This document shows positions 10,168-22,608 of a DNA stretch of 64,000 nucleotides, piece after piece. Position numbers and translations under genes: made by a program. Location of the stretch: assembly GCA_021307315.1 (NCBI GenBank), contig JAJSPD010000008.1, positions 248,001 to 312,000 on the forward strand. The letters run 5' to 3'. The number at the start of each line of letters is the position of its first letter. The first letter of the stretch is position 1. The notes under the pieces are model-generated. The model had not been told where the DNA came from, made no database searches, and saw only the letters and a list, made by a program, of their open reading frames with translations. Source of the stretch: Bisporella sp. PMI_857 (taxonomy: Eukaryota; Ascomycota; Leotiomycetes; Helotiales; Helotiaceae).

Positions 10168-12507
10168 ATACTTAAATGAGGGAATGGACGTTGTTGGAAG
10201 CGAACTGTTTTGCTCGTAAAGAGGAGGTCAGTGGTAACAGATGTGTGAGTATATGAGAGAACAGAGAGAAGGAGAAAAGAGGTCTGGGAGGAGGGGAGGT
10301 ATTTAAATAGGACAAATATTCTAGTCCAAATCAAAATTGCTAGTGTTCAGTCTTAGGTTCACCTTCAGTTAGAATCTAAAAGGCAAATGTTCGCAACAAT
10401 GGCAGGGCTAGTACGGAGGAGGTTAATTGCCCCACATTAGATTCCCAATCGAATTTCTATATGACTGATATTCATGAACTTAGTCGCGCAATGCTTGGAG
10501 CTAAATTAGGGCGTTGAGCACAACGGCTTGGTGCTAGCTCCCAGAAAGCAGCCGTACTACTTCCAATCCTCGATGGATATTAATGAGGACCCAATCCTCG
10601 ATATGCCCACAGAGTCTCTTGCTTCTGGTATAACTGATTCTTGGAAGCAAGCATGATCAGTTTGTGCAGTCCCCGGACTGGAGTTTGAAGGTGAAGTGTT
10701 CAACTTTAAACGCGGGAATCAGTCAATACAAATCTCTTTAGTTACTTTCCTCAAATTATATAACTATCCTCCTGATAAGGATGACCCTAGTCACCTATTG
10801 TCTGCAACTATCTCGATTCGCGTCGCCGTTAATCTATCTGCTCCGTAGGAAAGCATGTGTGGACCGGGTTAGGGTGAGGCCGAAACTAGGAGAAGGCATT
10901 CAAGCAGTAAATGGTCTCAAAAAATCTGGCCGCGCAATTATTTTCCATGCCTGGCTTATCATTGATTTCGGTTTCGTGTTCAGATCAGCCCATATCACAA
11001 CCTACGTTTGAGGGGAGGCTCAAGTTCATCAGATACGACTAACGATCTGTTGTTCTTGCTATATTTATGGTTGATAGAGTTCATTACAAAATTCTAATAT
11101 AATTTGTTTCCCCGCATCTGACTGATGGGCACTCCAACTTCAATCGCATCGCAGACCATGAAGATCCTTGAACATCATACATCACTGTGGAATATACTAA
11201 AGACTTAAGTTCCTAATGACTCGATTTGATAAGCAACATTGCTGAAGATAATGCGCATAGTATTTTTGAAAAGGGTATATATATTTAGAACCTGCTAAGA
11301 ATCCGTGGTCCACAAATCTTCAGGGGTAACCACTCATCTCTGCCTGTTCGCCCTCTCCGATAACGCATTGAGCTCTGGCTAATATATTCATATATAATAG
11401 AATCATGGATGTTCTTGAATGCAAATACTAATCACTGCTAATTGCTAAAGAGTGAGATCTCATGCCAAGAACAGCCCCCCTGTCGAAGAATTTTCCGATA
11501 GGGCTGAAGCAGGGTGCCACGCGATGTGTCAAGTAGTGTCCCCGTAGGAAACTCTAATTGAGCCGCAATAAGAAGACTGTGGCGCAATATCTCAGATAAA
11601 GTAATATTATTGAATTGTTGTGCATATTAGTCTCAAAATGCATATGTTCATGCTGTTTTCGATGTGGCGGACCTTTTTACTCGACACTTCCATCCGATTT
11701 AGTCCCCACGCGAGGGAAAGTACCGCTAAGGTGCGCAACTTCCTGCCTCTTGATAATCAAATCTAAACTCGTTGCTCTTACTGTATTTGAACGAAATCGT
11801 ATCGAGGGACTAGGCCTTCTATTTTCTAAACATTTCAGAGCACCATAAGCTCAACCTAAAACAAAAAATGATTATTTGGTGAACGATTTTGGAGCAATGC
11901 TCAAAAGGCTGGAACTCTATTTGGATATACCTACCCGAGAATCCTGAGCTTCCCACCTGTTTTTTCTCCACCCTATTATGTCCGTGTCTCTCTTCTAACA
12001 CAAAAACTCAACGTAAGTAGATATAAGCCTCCGACTTTTTAGTAGACCTAGTTCAAGGATTCCATACAGTGCGTTGCTCGCTCAGTTGGCAAGTGCTGCA
12101 CAATTCTCCAGCGTTCTAACCCATTTTAGATCCGAAGGAGTGGGTTTCCACCAGCATTTAGTGCCCGAAGGAAAGCTGCCTGGGGAGGATTCATCTGTCC
12201 CCGTCGATCAAAACACTATCATTTTGTCTTGCTACCAACATTCATCGCATACCTTTTTTACAAACAAACATCGACCTCGCAACACTTATAGTTCACTATA
12301 ATTACTATCAGCTTAACGAGAAATGCCGCTTACACAATCTGTAATGCGCCGCGTGAGGATACACTAACGCGTTCATCTGGCCATCACACTCACGAAGTGG
12401 TTAAAAATTTCCTTGGTGGCACAGCCCATCGAGACTCACAAGGTTTTGGTCGCCAACGACTATCTATATCTTCCCTTACCACGCAAGGCGTAGCGCTATT
12501 TCCGCAG
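10168..12507. other. 2.3-kb region without a supported gene
   Basis: Only short chance ORFs are present (76-77 aa). The upstream part (10168-10320) holds a GA-rich stretch on the plus strand, probably the 5' region of the coiled-coil gene. The phrase CCAATCCTCGAT occurs twice at about 10562 and 10593. No transposon ends were found. Confidence 0.5.
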
Positions 12508-13494
12508 ATGCCAACTCAAGCTCAGTGCCACACCATCCTAGCCCCCTATAACAATGAGCAGAGCTATGAACCGCCGGTGAAGGTCTTCCATAATGGCCAA
12601 TGGTGCCTGAGGGTACAAGGGATGGTGGACCCTCACATCTATCCGGGGACGCAAATTTTCAGGTACGACCATATGCCAGTGACTGGCCAAACAGGTCAAA
12701 ACCAATCAATGGGCAGCATAGAGCCCCGACCTATGGGATGGGTGCCAATCCCACTACCATCGATGCATTATCAACAGCCACCAAAAACGTATCAATCTCC
12801 ACCAATATATTGTAATCAACCAGTGAATATTCAGCCAGTCTGTTATACAGGTCCTGATTCAGTCCCGCATCATCTTGTTCACCAACATATGGGGTTTTCA
12901 GGTGGCCGTGAGGCAATGAATGATCCTCAGCAGGGACAAACGTCAGGTAACATTCTACTAGCGGCCTCAGACCTCCAAAATCTTGATCCAAGGCTCCTCG
13001 TTGATAGCGACCAACAAATCTGGGCAGCTATCGGCGGTGAAGAAATAAATACCACACACCAACGAATTGCTAGAGCCATACTCCAACAGGAATTCTCGAA
13101 AAATGCCGGCACTACTGGTACATCCTCGACCTTGGAACGCCTCTCCCCGGAACTTACGCCACCTACCGAATCACCAGAGACGAAATCTCCGAGTATATCT
13201 CGCGCAGAAGCTATTATAAAAGATATTGATGCTGCGGGCGGTTTCGAGGCGTGGTTATCAGCAGGTACACTATCTTCTCCACCGAATTCAGATGGAGAAG
13301 GTGGCGGCGCTACTCCACCAGAAGCTCCTGATAGCAAAGAGCAGGAGGATGAGGCGGATCAGGCTTTGGCAGCCATGGTTGCTGCTGACTTGGCTGCTGC
13401 CATGACTCCGGGGAGCGTATTTGGTCCGAACGGCGATGCTTACTTCAACAACTTTTGCAAAGAATGCTTTGAGTTAATGGATTCAGCATTATAA
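12508..13494 (+). CDS. Hypothetical protein, 329 aa
   Basis: The frame is open from 12397; I favour the start MPTQAQCHTILAPYNNEQ at 12508. The N-terminal half is rich in Pro, Gln, Tyr and Met (VPIPLPSMHYQQPPKTYQ), the middle is Ser/Thr/Pro-rich, and the C-terminal part contains an ordered-looking segment (SRAEAIIKDIDAAGGFEAWL) and an acidic Ala-rich helix (EDEADQALAAMVAADLAAAM). There is no signal peptide and no membrane helix. I recognise no family. The long uninterrupted frame and consistent composition make it likely to be a real gene, possibly a disordered regulatory protein. Confidence 0.55.
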   Translation: MPTQAQCHTILAPYNNEQSYEPPVKVFHNGQWCLRVQGMVDPHIYPGTQIFRYDHMPVTGQTGQNQSMGSIEPRPMGWVPIPLPSMHYQQPPKTYQSPPIYCNQPVNIQPVCYTGPDSVPHHLVHQHMGFSGGREAMNDPQQGQTSGNILLAASDLQNLDPRLLVDSDQQIWAAIGGEEINTTHQRIARAILQQEFSKNAGTTGTSSTLERLSPELTPPTESPETKSPSISRAEAIIKDIDAAGGFEAWLSAGTLSSPPNSDGEGGGATPPEAPDSKEQEDEADQALAAMVAADLAAAMTPGSVFGPNGDAYFNNFCKECFELMDSAL

Positions 13495-14189
13495 TGGGCG
13501 CATGTCATGGCTCGGTGTTGCAGTTGAGAAAATGATTCAAAACACAGGGAACCGGGAATACGTTAAGTATTTCGCAAATTCCTTATAAAAAAAAGAGTTT
13601 TTGCGTGTGTGATATTCTTTTGGCTGGTTGTTATCGTTTTATTTTCTTGCGGTTGCCTTATTTAGTTTCTTGGGGTCTTGGATTGCGTGTTTTGGTTTTG
13701 GTTTTGTTTTAGCTTTGGCTTTGACTATACGGCTGGCCTCTTACAGGTCTTGACCGTGGATAGGATATCCTGTGCTTGTTTCTATCCTTGAATGGGACAA
13801 GATGGCCTTTGGTCTTGCTGTAACTTTACAAAATTAAAAAGAAAACAAGTTGAACATCAGAATTTCTGGAGTGGTTATAAGGATTGAGGTATTTTTGTCC
13901 ATACGAAACACTTCGAGTTGTATGAGGTGAATCTGGAGAGCTTCTTCAAGGACCAGGGTGGTGCAAAAATTTGAAAAGGAGAGAAGATTCAAAGATTCAA
14001 TTTGCTAAGCATAACAGGAGCAGAACTACAGAAGGAGTACACGCATTGATACCGGCAGCACGACATAAAATCATAAAGACCGTTATAAAGTAAAGACTGT
14101 ACCACCTGGTTCTCCATCCTATCTCTTCTCCCTCCTTCTCTACCATCCCTGTTCCACCGTGCTCTCCCATCTTCCCATCAAAGAAAAGC
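13495..14189. other. Convergent intergenic region
   Basis: This is the space between two genes that end toward each other. A T/G-rich tract lies at about 13590-13720. No gene is supported. Confidence 0.5.
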
Positions 14190-16883
14190 TCAAAGCCTCG
14201 ATTTAGCAACACTGCTTAGCTCACCAGGGGCATGATAATTGGGGACTTTCATATCCAGCGCGGCGCCTGAGTACCCGAGGTCCTCAGCGACGAGCACAGC
14301 AGCCTTCTCGCCGATGAGCAGTGCGGTGCTATACGTGTTGCAGCCAACATTATCCGGGCAGATGGACAGGTCAGCGACCTTGAGGTTCTTGACGCCGTGC
14401 ACGTTGAGGCGCTCGTCCAGCACGCCGTGCTTCACGATCGAGTTGCCCTCGCGCGGCGCCATGCTGCACGTCCCCAGTGAGTGCCACGTCGTCTCCACGT
14501 GCCGCTTCACCCACTCCTCGATGTGTTGGATGTCCTTCTTGCTGTACTTCAGGTCTTGGTACAGCGATTGGTGGTTCGAGTTGAGGATGTTCGGCTTGGC
14601 TACTGTGCCAGCTTCGAGGGTAGGGACCAGGATCCGTGCTCTAGTTATGGTTAGCGTTTGTGGCTTTGTTTGGGTAAGGGATGTGGATAGGAGTGAGAGG
14701 TGTATAGTGGATAACGGGTGTGAGGGAGGGGAGGGAGGACATACGGATTCCCGGCGGTCAGGTTGCCTGGCAGAGCATATGCCTTTGTGGTTGCGAGATC
14801 CATTTCCCTTCGCCCTGGCAGGCGAGTCGAAGTCGTAAATGGATGCTATTGACGTTCATCAAGCAACAATGATCTCAAGGAGAGAGAGGGACGAGTGACT
14901 GACCATATTCTGCACTTCACCAGCATAGGCGTCCATACGACGCGCTGTCTCACGGGACTTGATGTATCCCCAAACCATTGGTGCCATGTCTCGCTCATCG
15001 TTCATGAAGCCCGCATCGAAGTCAGGTGCTTCATATGGATCTGGGGAGACAATGTGCGTTGAGCCTCGAGAGAAGGGGTACTCGAGGAAGTGGAACATCG
15101 TGAAGAACTTCCGGGTGGCATGAGCATGTGGTCTCCGAACCATCTAATCACATCAGCGTTCGTCCCATTTTCTACTGATAAGGCGATGGTACTCACCCAG
15201 CAATCACACTGTAATGCATAACAGGCTTGTCCTCCTTCTCCTTGAAGTAGCTATCCCAGCCACTTCTGAAATGTGGCGTTGGCCAGCTCTCAATCTCCTT
15301 CAACTCAGCCTCTGTAGGACGGATCTTGACACCGGCATCGATACCGTTTGTGGCGAGGGGACCGGTACCTTAATGTTCCACTCGTCGAAGACCGCCTTTT
15401 GAACTTCGGGGACGCCACGCACGAAGTCGTCGAAGGACTCGGTGTCTGGCTTGGCGCGGTAGACGGAGAAGGTTAGGTAGTGATCTTGGAAGTTCCTGGC
15501 CGAGGTCAGTATTGGTAGATTTCGGGATTGGGTAAGGATCTAGATCGCGTGTGGTGGGTGGGGATAGGTGAGAGATGAGGTGGCTAAGGTTGCACACTCT
15601 CCGCAGCCCATCCACCGCCGCTTCAAGTATAGAGAGAGCTTACAATCCTACACCTGGTAAATCGACAATAGGCTTAACACCGGCATTCTTCAACTTTGCT
15701 GGATCACCGATACCACTTCGTTGCAGAATAAGTGGCGAGCTCAGCGTGCCACCTGACACGACGATTTTTTTGCGTGCTCGGAATGTACGGGATTGTTGCT
15801 GCTCGGGGCGACTCCTGTTAATAACATCCTAGGTGGTGATAGAGATGGATTTGTGAACAGGATTGGAAGAGGCTCCTTGATAGGGACTTACTGATGGGTG
15901 AAGTGGTTTTGTAGGAACGGTTCGGACCCCGACTGCCTTGCCGTTTTCAATGATTATCTTGTCGACTTTGGTATTGCATTGTAGGTGCAAGTTGTCATAC
16001 ACCGAGCGAGTAGAGTGGATGTAAGCATGTGCTGAGTCGGAGCGACGGCCAGTCTAGCGATGTTAGATGGTTAATAAGAGAAAGAAAAGGAGATCACATA
16101 CGTCCCGATTGATCCATTTTAGCCAGTGTTCCGCTCCGCTAGCTGATGTTAGCTTTTACAAGGCGGTTTAGATTGTACATCTTACTGTCCTGTTACAAGA
16201 TCTTGAAGATCATCTGTTGTGGGAATACCCTGTGACTCGGCAGCCCTGAGGAAGTCCTGCATAACTGGGTACGTATAGTTTCCGAACGAGACCTTGATTG
16301 GTCCTTCGAATCCATGGATGTCCATCAGCATCATCCATGCTAGTGGTAGGGCTGGTAGACTCACCTATTGTTACAAGCCCGTTGATAAGTCTCATGCTTC
16401 CTCATCAACGGAATTAACTCCTTGGTGGTCCATCCCTTTGCCTGAAAATCATCGTAGTCACTCGCACTAGCACGTGTATACATCATGAAATTGATACTCG
16501 AGCCACCACCAAGGATATGTGCACAAGGCACGATAGCTTTGCGACCGGCAAGCCATTCAGATGGACGGGAGTAATAAAATGATGCTGTCTTGCTATCCAG
16601 CTTCATATTCCGAGGAACTGCCGATTATTAGGAATCATATTCAAATGGAGAGAGGATGGGGAGATATACAGATTCCTGGACGAAAGACCCATGGGTTGTT
16701 CAAGTTGCTCTCGCCGCCTTCAATGAGCAAACTTGGAGCTTGTGGTCGAGATTCGCTAGGCTGAGGTATTCGTAAGTTTGAGAGAAGAGCAATTGGGAAG
16801 ATGTAAGCTCACCGTCCAGCTACAACACATCCTGCGCTTCCTCCTCCACAAACAATGATATCGACCTCATCGGGGACTGTCAT
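14190..16883 (-). CDS. Alcohol (methanol) oxidase, GMC family, peroxisomal
   Basis: This flavoprotein oxidises short primary alcohols, classically methanol, to aldehyde and H2O2 in peroxisomes. The start at 16883 gives MTVPDEVDIIVCGGGSAGCV with the FAD-binding GGGSAG. Later exons carry NNPWVF, NMKLDSKTASFYYSRP, AHILGGGSSINFMMYTRAS (GMC signature), MFHFLEYPFSRGSTHIVSP and the C-terminal WHSLGTCSMAPREG, which holds the catalytic His. These match yeast AOX-type alcohol oxidase rather than glucose oxidase or aryl-alcohol oxidase. The last three residues, SRL, are an acceptable PTS1 peroxisomal signal. There are about ten exons; one clear intron runs from roughly 14754 to 14641. The frame is lost by one base near 16735, between DHKLQV and LLIEGGE. 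In a plant-associated or saprotrophic fungus the methanol could come from pectin or lignin demethylation; this is inference. Confidence 0.88.
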
Positions 16884-18929
16884 CTTCTTCCTTTTAGGGT
16901 GTGATCTTGTTGGGGTTCAGGTTGCTTCTTGCAAAGTTGTAATTGACAATGGATAAAGATGCCACCTCCGAGTACCTGGGTCGTAGTTCCTTTTCAAAGT
17001 TTCCCAAATAACTCATCCTTGGGTCTAGGAAAAAGTTTCCCCGCACGTTGGCTCCTTGACGCAGGAGGGAACATGGCATGTTTCTGACGCGGTTCCTCCG
17101 CTTGAGAGGAAGATTTTCCAATGCCATTGGCCATGAATGTCCGCCAATTCATCTCAAGCCCTCTTTCCTGCATAGTTCCAATACACAAGAATATCAAGCA
17201 TATAGCTACCCCTCATCTTGAGTAACGTGACAGCTCCAGACTCCTGAGAAAAAAAAATTGATTGATCCGAATGCCGAAGAGCATCTCAGCGTGCAGGCAG
17301 GGACTTTGGAGATATGTCGGGCTTGGGATGTGATGTACCGTGGAAGATACGAGGATCGTAAACTAGGACTTGGCGCTTGGCCATTGAAACAACGAGTGAT
17401 ACCAGTTTACTGCGAGTTTACCCCGCTTAATAACGGCAAATGGAAATATTGAAGTTCCACGGAATGAGTGGTATTTATCTCACGGCGGATACGGTTTGGT
17501 AGGTGTGGCAGGCAGATAATGCTCGAAATTAGCCCAGCTTGGAGATGTGCACTTCAAGATTCTAGCACTCTCTAAACAGGGAATCGTTCTCCCACGACAA
17601 AATAAAAAGAGGTAAACAGCCTTCTTAAATTTGTAGCAAGTCTCGCAGACAACATACAAGGAGTGTATACCAATCCCAAGATATCTCCGAAGCACATCTT
17701 ATTCCCACCGCTGATTGGGAGCTAAGGTACATCCTTGAGGTATCTCCTGCTTGACTGGATGCGTGGAAACACGTTCCAGGTGATACGGTGTGCTCTCTGT
17801 TGGATTGATAACTAAATATTTCTCGAACAGGAGTAGCATGGAAGAATAGAAAGTGGATCGACCTATGCAAGACGGTTGCCGGGGTAGCTGTCCTCCGGCT
17901 TAGCCGGTCTTGACCTGCAGCTGTGGTGAAAAGTAATTGGTCAACTATATATGGGGAAGAGGGGCTGAGCGGGAAAGGCTTGTTGTTTGATTGAGGGGCT
18001 TTTTATATCCGGAGCGGCCTTTTTATGTGAAAGGAGACATGGTAGAAGTCGCTGGCAGGTTGGCATCGAGTTGTTAGAACCAAGTTCAGCGAGAACAATT
18101 TCATCCAGTAGATAATAGATCCAGTAGATAATAGATTGAGACTTACATATGCTAGATCTCGCGACGTCGTGCGAACCAGAGAATTTAGTAGACGGCTCTA
18201 GATTTGTCTACGGATGTGAGCTGTCCCGATGTCAACTTCCAGTCCCAGTCCACTCGCTTACTCGTGTAAGCACATGACACGCCTGCCTTTCTTCTGTCAT
18301 GGCTAACCATGTAAACTGTGATGATTATCTAAAGATTGGTAAGAGCAGAAGTCACTAGATAGGCTTTTCAGATAAGTTTGGAGTATACCCTAGAAAAGAC
18401 GTGCTGTTGAGAAGTATTGTGGGTCCTCGTAGATAGCACGTGGTTTTGTCTGATACAGCTTCGGCAGGACCCTTCCCGCCTCCATACATTTCATGGATGT
18501 TTGTAGTAACCTCTCGATTCCCAAATAACCTCAGCTGATTGTTCGTCAATTTCGATTAATCAAAGATACTTAGCTTGCGCGTTACTGTCGAGCCTAGGCA
18601 AGTGCCATGTGGGATGAATTTGGCTAACAACCTATGCAAAGTTTAGGGAGCTCGCCGACGTGATAACTAAACAGTTAGTATTTCCCCTCAAACATGCAGC
18701 ACATGCTTCCTTTCCCAACGTATGATTTCTCCTGAGGAAACTATCGTTAAGACACCAGAAAACTTGATTTAGTGGGGATCATATGTTATACAATTATCAG
18801 CCACGTGTATGCAGCGGAATTTACACAGCCTTAGCTGATATACACAAATCGGCTCGCAAATCCTCGTGAGATCTGCCGTTATGAATTCATACGCCTGCGA
18901 GATTCCATACCAGCAAGTCCCGCGTAGAC
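16884..18929. other. 2-kb region upstream of alcohol oxidase, no supported gene
   Basis: Only chance ORFs up to 81 aa are seen. The part next to 16884 should hold the oxidase promoter. A perfect 16-bp tandem repeat lies at 18105-18136. No transposon ends were found. Confidence 0.5.
18105..18136. repeat. Perfect 16-bp tandem duplication
   Basis: The unit CCAGTAGATAATAGAT occurs twice back to back (18105-18120 and 18121-18136). It lies in non-coding DNA. It may be a simple replication-slippage duplication or a pair of binding sites; nothing in the sequence decides between them. Confidence 0.8.
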
Positions 18930-19562
18930 TTAGTCATCACCCAAGAATTCCCTTTCCAGCGGCCAACTCCTCTCCGCTTGCACTACCATCGGTCTCGCAT
19001 ATGGGTTGATACTCGGCAAGACCCAGCCAAGCATCCCGTCTCCATTTCGCGCCGTTCTTCTTCTCCTTCGATAACCTCTCCCAGAACTCATCTCTCTCTC
19101 CCAATGCTGTCGTCTCGTCCTTGCTCTGTCAGGTCTCCGCACGCTATATCTTCTGTACTGAGTCTCCCACCCACCGCCTCGCTTGTGAACTCCCGAACGA
19201 GCTGTGCGTTCTGATTCCGAGTCAGTGTCATACGAGGTATAGGGCCTGGGGACATAGGCGGCGGAACGGTTATCAATGCAACATTTGTAGCAGATTGTTA
19301 TCAAGACCATGGTTCCGAGGATGGAGCTCAGGATTGCAGCGATAATGACGCCTGTACTGGTGGTTCCGGAGCTTTCTGACCGTCGAAAGTTAGAATGAAG
19401 GGTTGGTGTGGCAATTCGCAGAGAGGACTCAGTAGGATTGATGGTTGTGGTGTAAGTTGTCGATGAACGAGTGATGGAGAGGACTATTTCGTATAGTGAT
19501 GGAGGTTGCCTCACGACAAGGTGAGGCTGAGGCTGACTGAATGTCCTTACAAATGGTGGCAT
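18930..19562 (-). CDS. Single-pass membrane protein with basic Arg-rich cytoplasmic tail
   Basis: The ORF is 210 aa without a break. The N-terminal 70 residues are Ser/Thr-rich (RSSTTYTTTINPTESSLRIA). One membrane helix follows at about residues 71-93 (GVIIAAILSSILGTMVLITI), then CYKCC, then a long basic, Tyr/Ser-containing tail (RRRRRTARNGDGMLGWVLP). The layout (Ser/Thr-rich ectodomain, GVIIAA-type helix, basic tail) is common among fungal wall-sensor-like or SKG6-like proteins. No cleavable signal peptide or cysteine-rich WSC domain is visible, and an upstream exon could be missing. The family is not recognised beyond this architecture. Confidence 0.55.
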   Translation of the reverse strand: MPPFVRTFSQPQPHLVVRQPPSLYEIVLSITRSSTTYTTTINPTESSLRIATPTLHSNFRRSESSGTTSTGVIIAAILSSILGTMVLITICYKCCIDNRSAAYVPRPYTSYDTDSESERTARSGVHKRGGGWETQYRRYSVRRPDRARTRRQHWEREMSSGRGYRRRRRTARNGDGMLGWVLPSINPYARPMVVQAERSWPLEREFLGDD

Positions 19563-20017
19563 TGAGAAGATGTTACTCAGTGGCGAGTTATCTATGATGA
19601 TGGTTTGCGATGTGGCATTGTGGGGAGTGGAGAGTAATATAGACGGCCAAAAGACTGGTCAAGGCAACAAGATATCAGGAGAAGAAGGATGGGTTCGTCG
19701 CCCGGATTGCCGAAGCCTTATATCAGCATTTCCACCGCGTTGAGGGGTGGCACCGCATGCCTTGATGAGAGGATTAACAGATGGTGATATAGTGCGCCAG
19801 ATAGGCCAATTACTGATTATATATTAGGAGGCTTGCATGCTGCATATTTCGCAATACACGGCGAATATTTGTGGAGTGGAGGCAATTGGCCAATAATGGC
19901 GAGGCTGATTGAGCCGAGTGAGCTATCGCAAGGCTGCAGAATTCAAGGCGCATGGCGTTGAGGGCGGGCTATCTTTTTATAGGAAATCCAGGCAGGTGAT
20001 GTTACAAATGGTGTTTA
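19563..20017. other. Intergenic region
   Basis: No gene is supported. This stretch lies between the membrane-protein gene and the end of the Zn2Cys6 regulator, both on the minus strand. Confidence 0.5.
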
Positions 20018-22608
20018 TCAAGCCGCAAAGGATGGCCCTGTATAGACAGGATCTTGCCCAGGGTAATAAGCGGGAAGATCGCCATCCAGCAGAGTCTGAT
20101 AATATTCCCAATCTAGAGCTGCAATATCTGGCATGTTCATATCAATTGGGAAGTCTGACTGGTTCCACTGAGACATCTCATGTACGTTGTTGGGATACGC
20201 ATTGGTGGCGGTGAGATACTCGTTGGGTGGAGCCTCAATCAAGGCAGGCTTGGGACGTGGCTCTTGCGACCGGTACTCTGTTGTTTGAGGAGGTGTCTCC
20301 GCAATTCGTCTCTGTGAACGAAGGACGGAGATGAAACGCGGTGGTGTAGTCATCTGTGCCCCTCCGTAAAGCCCGCCTGCTTCCTCCCGTTTTGTCCACG
20401 CCTTCAACGCTAGATTTCCTATCGCAAAATACAAACTATTCTTGGCGTCTCTGAGAATTCTGGCCGATTTTCAAACGCGAATTCAACGTGCTTCCATGCC
20501 CTATCCACCTCCTCTCCGGATACGCGGCTACGCAGTTCACTAAGCAGATAGATGAAAGCATCAAGCTGAAAATGTACCTGGATATGCCACATAAATCCCC
20601 GAATGCTGTTGTCCCCATGCACCATAGACGAAATTTCAAGCTCATTCAAGCTTAGCTTGAATAACATATCCTTCTCTTTCTGTGGCATGGAGGCGCCTTT
20701 GTCAGGATACTGACGTGGATGATGAGCCATTATCCTCATGGTACAGAGAACCGATTTTGACATATATATCGCGAGAAGATGTGCTGGAATGCTAGGGTCG
20801 CAAAATCGGATGAATTTTTCTTGAAATATTACTTCCAATTCATCGATAGATTTATCTTTCTTGCTCATATGTTCGGGCCCGAGGTCAGGGTGCATGGTGA
20901 GATCTTTACCAACTTTAAATGTGCCCGACCTTTTCAACGCTGCTGCAACTTCAAATCGAAGTGAACAAAGTAGCATCTCAGTCACGCCTCTCTCTCAGGC
21001 GGCATTTCCTTCATTTCTGGACTCAAATCGCTGTCGCTAATATTTTTTGGCATCTTAGCATCAAATTTGACGAGCCATACAGGAAACCCAGCTCCTGCCA
21101 GTTTAGAGGCTTGTCCGTCAAGGAAGATGACCTGCCACATGTTCGCCTTCGCATTTCCACGTCGAAAGGGGAAATTTGGTGGTCTGCTCCGTCGCGGTGG
21201 ATGCCAAGCCGCTGTGCGATTCTGACAGCGCTGCCAGTCAAGATCCACATAGAATGTGGGTCGTAACATTTCCGGACGGCTAGAATATACAATACAAAAG
21301 CTTGCAGAGTAGTCAGATTCAATGATTTCAGCAGCCTGGCGTTAATCAAGGCCTGTTGCACGCTCGTAGAGAACTTTTTGAGAAGATTATTCTTCGTGTC
21401 GCCGAGCATAGTCTCACATTCCTCAGGCTGCATCGACGTCACGGCGAGGAGGTATATGGCGAACATCAAAGCTTCAACATGCTTTGGTATATAGTGCAAG
21501 TCGGAAGTTGCATCTATGAGTGTTTGCTGGACGGTTGGAGCATGAAAAATCTTGACCAGGGGGTTGACATTGACCAAAAATGTCTGCCACAGTCTGAAAA
21601 TTTGACCAACAGGCGGATGACAAGAATACAGATCCGTGGGCGGGACGCCGTGACCGACGAGGAATCTTTCTGGCTCAGGGTAGAGGCCACTCTCATTGAT
21701 TTCATCATCGGATGAAGCTTGAATTTGAAGAGACTAAATAAAATTTGGTTAGCAAGCAAAGATATTGGACGATCTACTAAAGGATCTCATCGCCACAGTG
21801 TGGGAAGACTACATGGATTGACATGACGACTATGAGTTAATGTCTTTTTCGACATGTTTACGAGAACTTATAAATAAGGGTATACCTAGGAAGTTAAGGC
21901 GCAGTTCAAGTTAAAGCAAGATGAATGGCAGATGTACCGAACTCTCGGTCAACCAGGGCAGCACGTAATACAGACGAGAAATGTCTTCGTAGACTTACAT
22001 ACCTCTTTAGTGATGGGATCCTTCAATCTCATCTCTAAGATTTTCCCATAGAGTACTTCACCAGTCAGCATTTTTGTGGATAGAAGAATAGAATGCTCAT
22101 ACTTCTCCACATAACGAGAGTTCTCTTTGTCTCTAAATAGCATGCCCTTATCGTCGTCTCTCGGGGGAAGACCCATCGTTAAGCCACGGCGAAACTCGCC
22201 TCGCGCCTCGTGGAAATGGGAGTCGGTAGGATCATCGAGAGGCTCGTGATCATCCTCCTCGATCTTGATCCCGTGCTTCTTGAGCAACATTTCATACTTT
22301 TTCAACTTACTCCCAAGATCTTGCTCTGAGAATTTCTTCCTCCGTCTCCTTGGCGCGGCTGGCGCGCTGGGTACGCATTCCACCCTTGCCTTGATGCAGT
22401 TGGAACATGGCTTCTGACGATCACATTTCACCTTTCGCTGCTGACAGAGGATGCAGCTGTGGCCACGGGTAATCTTCTGCACGGGCGCGGATGCTGGTGG
22501 AGGGGCCAGAACGGGTACAGATGCGGATGCGGATCCAGAGGCCATGCTCTCTGGGGTTTGGGAGGGAGTGGCCAGCATCTCGGGTGTGGTGTGCAGGTAA
22601 TTCTCCAT
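20018..22608 (-). CDS. Zn2Cys6 transcription factor with fungal-specific regulatory domain
   Basis: Exon 1 (22608-22003) encodes a Pro/Ala/Ser-rich N-terminus and a complete zinc cluster, CILCQQRKVKCDRQKPCSNC then IKARVEC, with C-x2-C-x6-C-x5-C-x2-C-x6-C spacing. A coiled-coil linker follows (GSKLKKYEMLLKKHGIKI). A 269-nt intron (22002-21734) joins DPITKE to SLQIQASSDDEINESGLYPE. The fungal_trans domain follows (CHPPVGQIFRLWQTFLVNVN; GSAVRIAQRLGIHRDG; EMRRR then WQVIFLDGQASKLAG). The frame slips by one base near 21150, near 20995 (PPERE to GVTEMLL) and near 20455 (ENRPE to ILRDAKNSLYFAIG). With those repaired it is a full-length regulator. It lies head-to-head with the DHA2 efflux gene across 960 bp, so it may control that pump; this is a guess from position. 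Confidence 0.85.
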
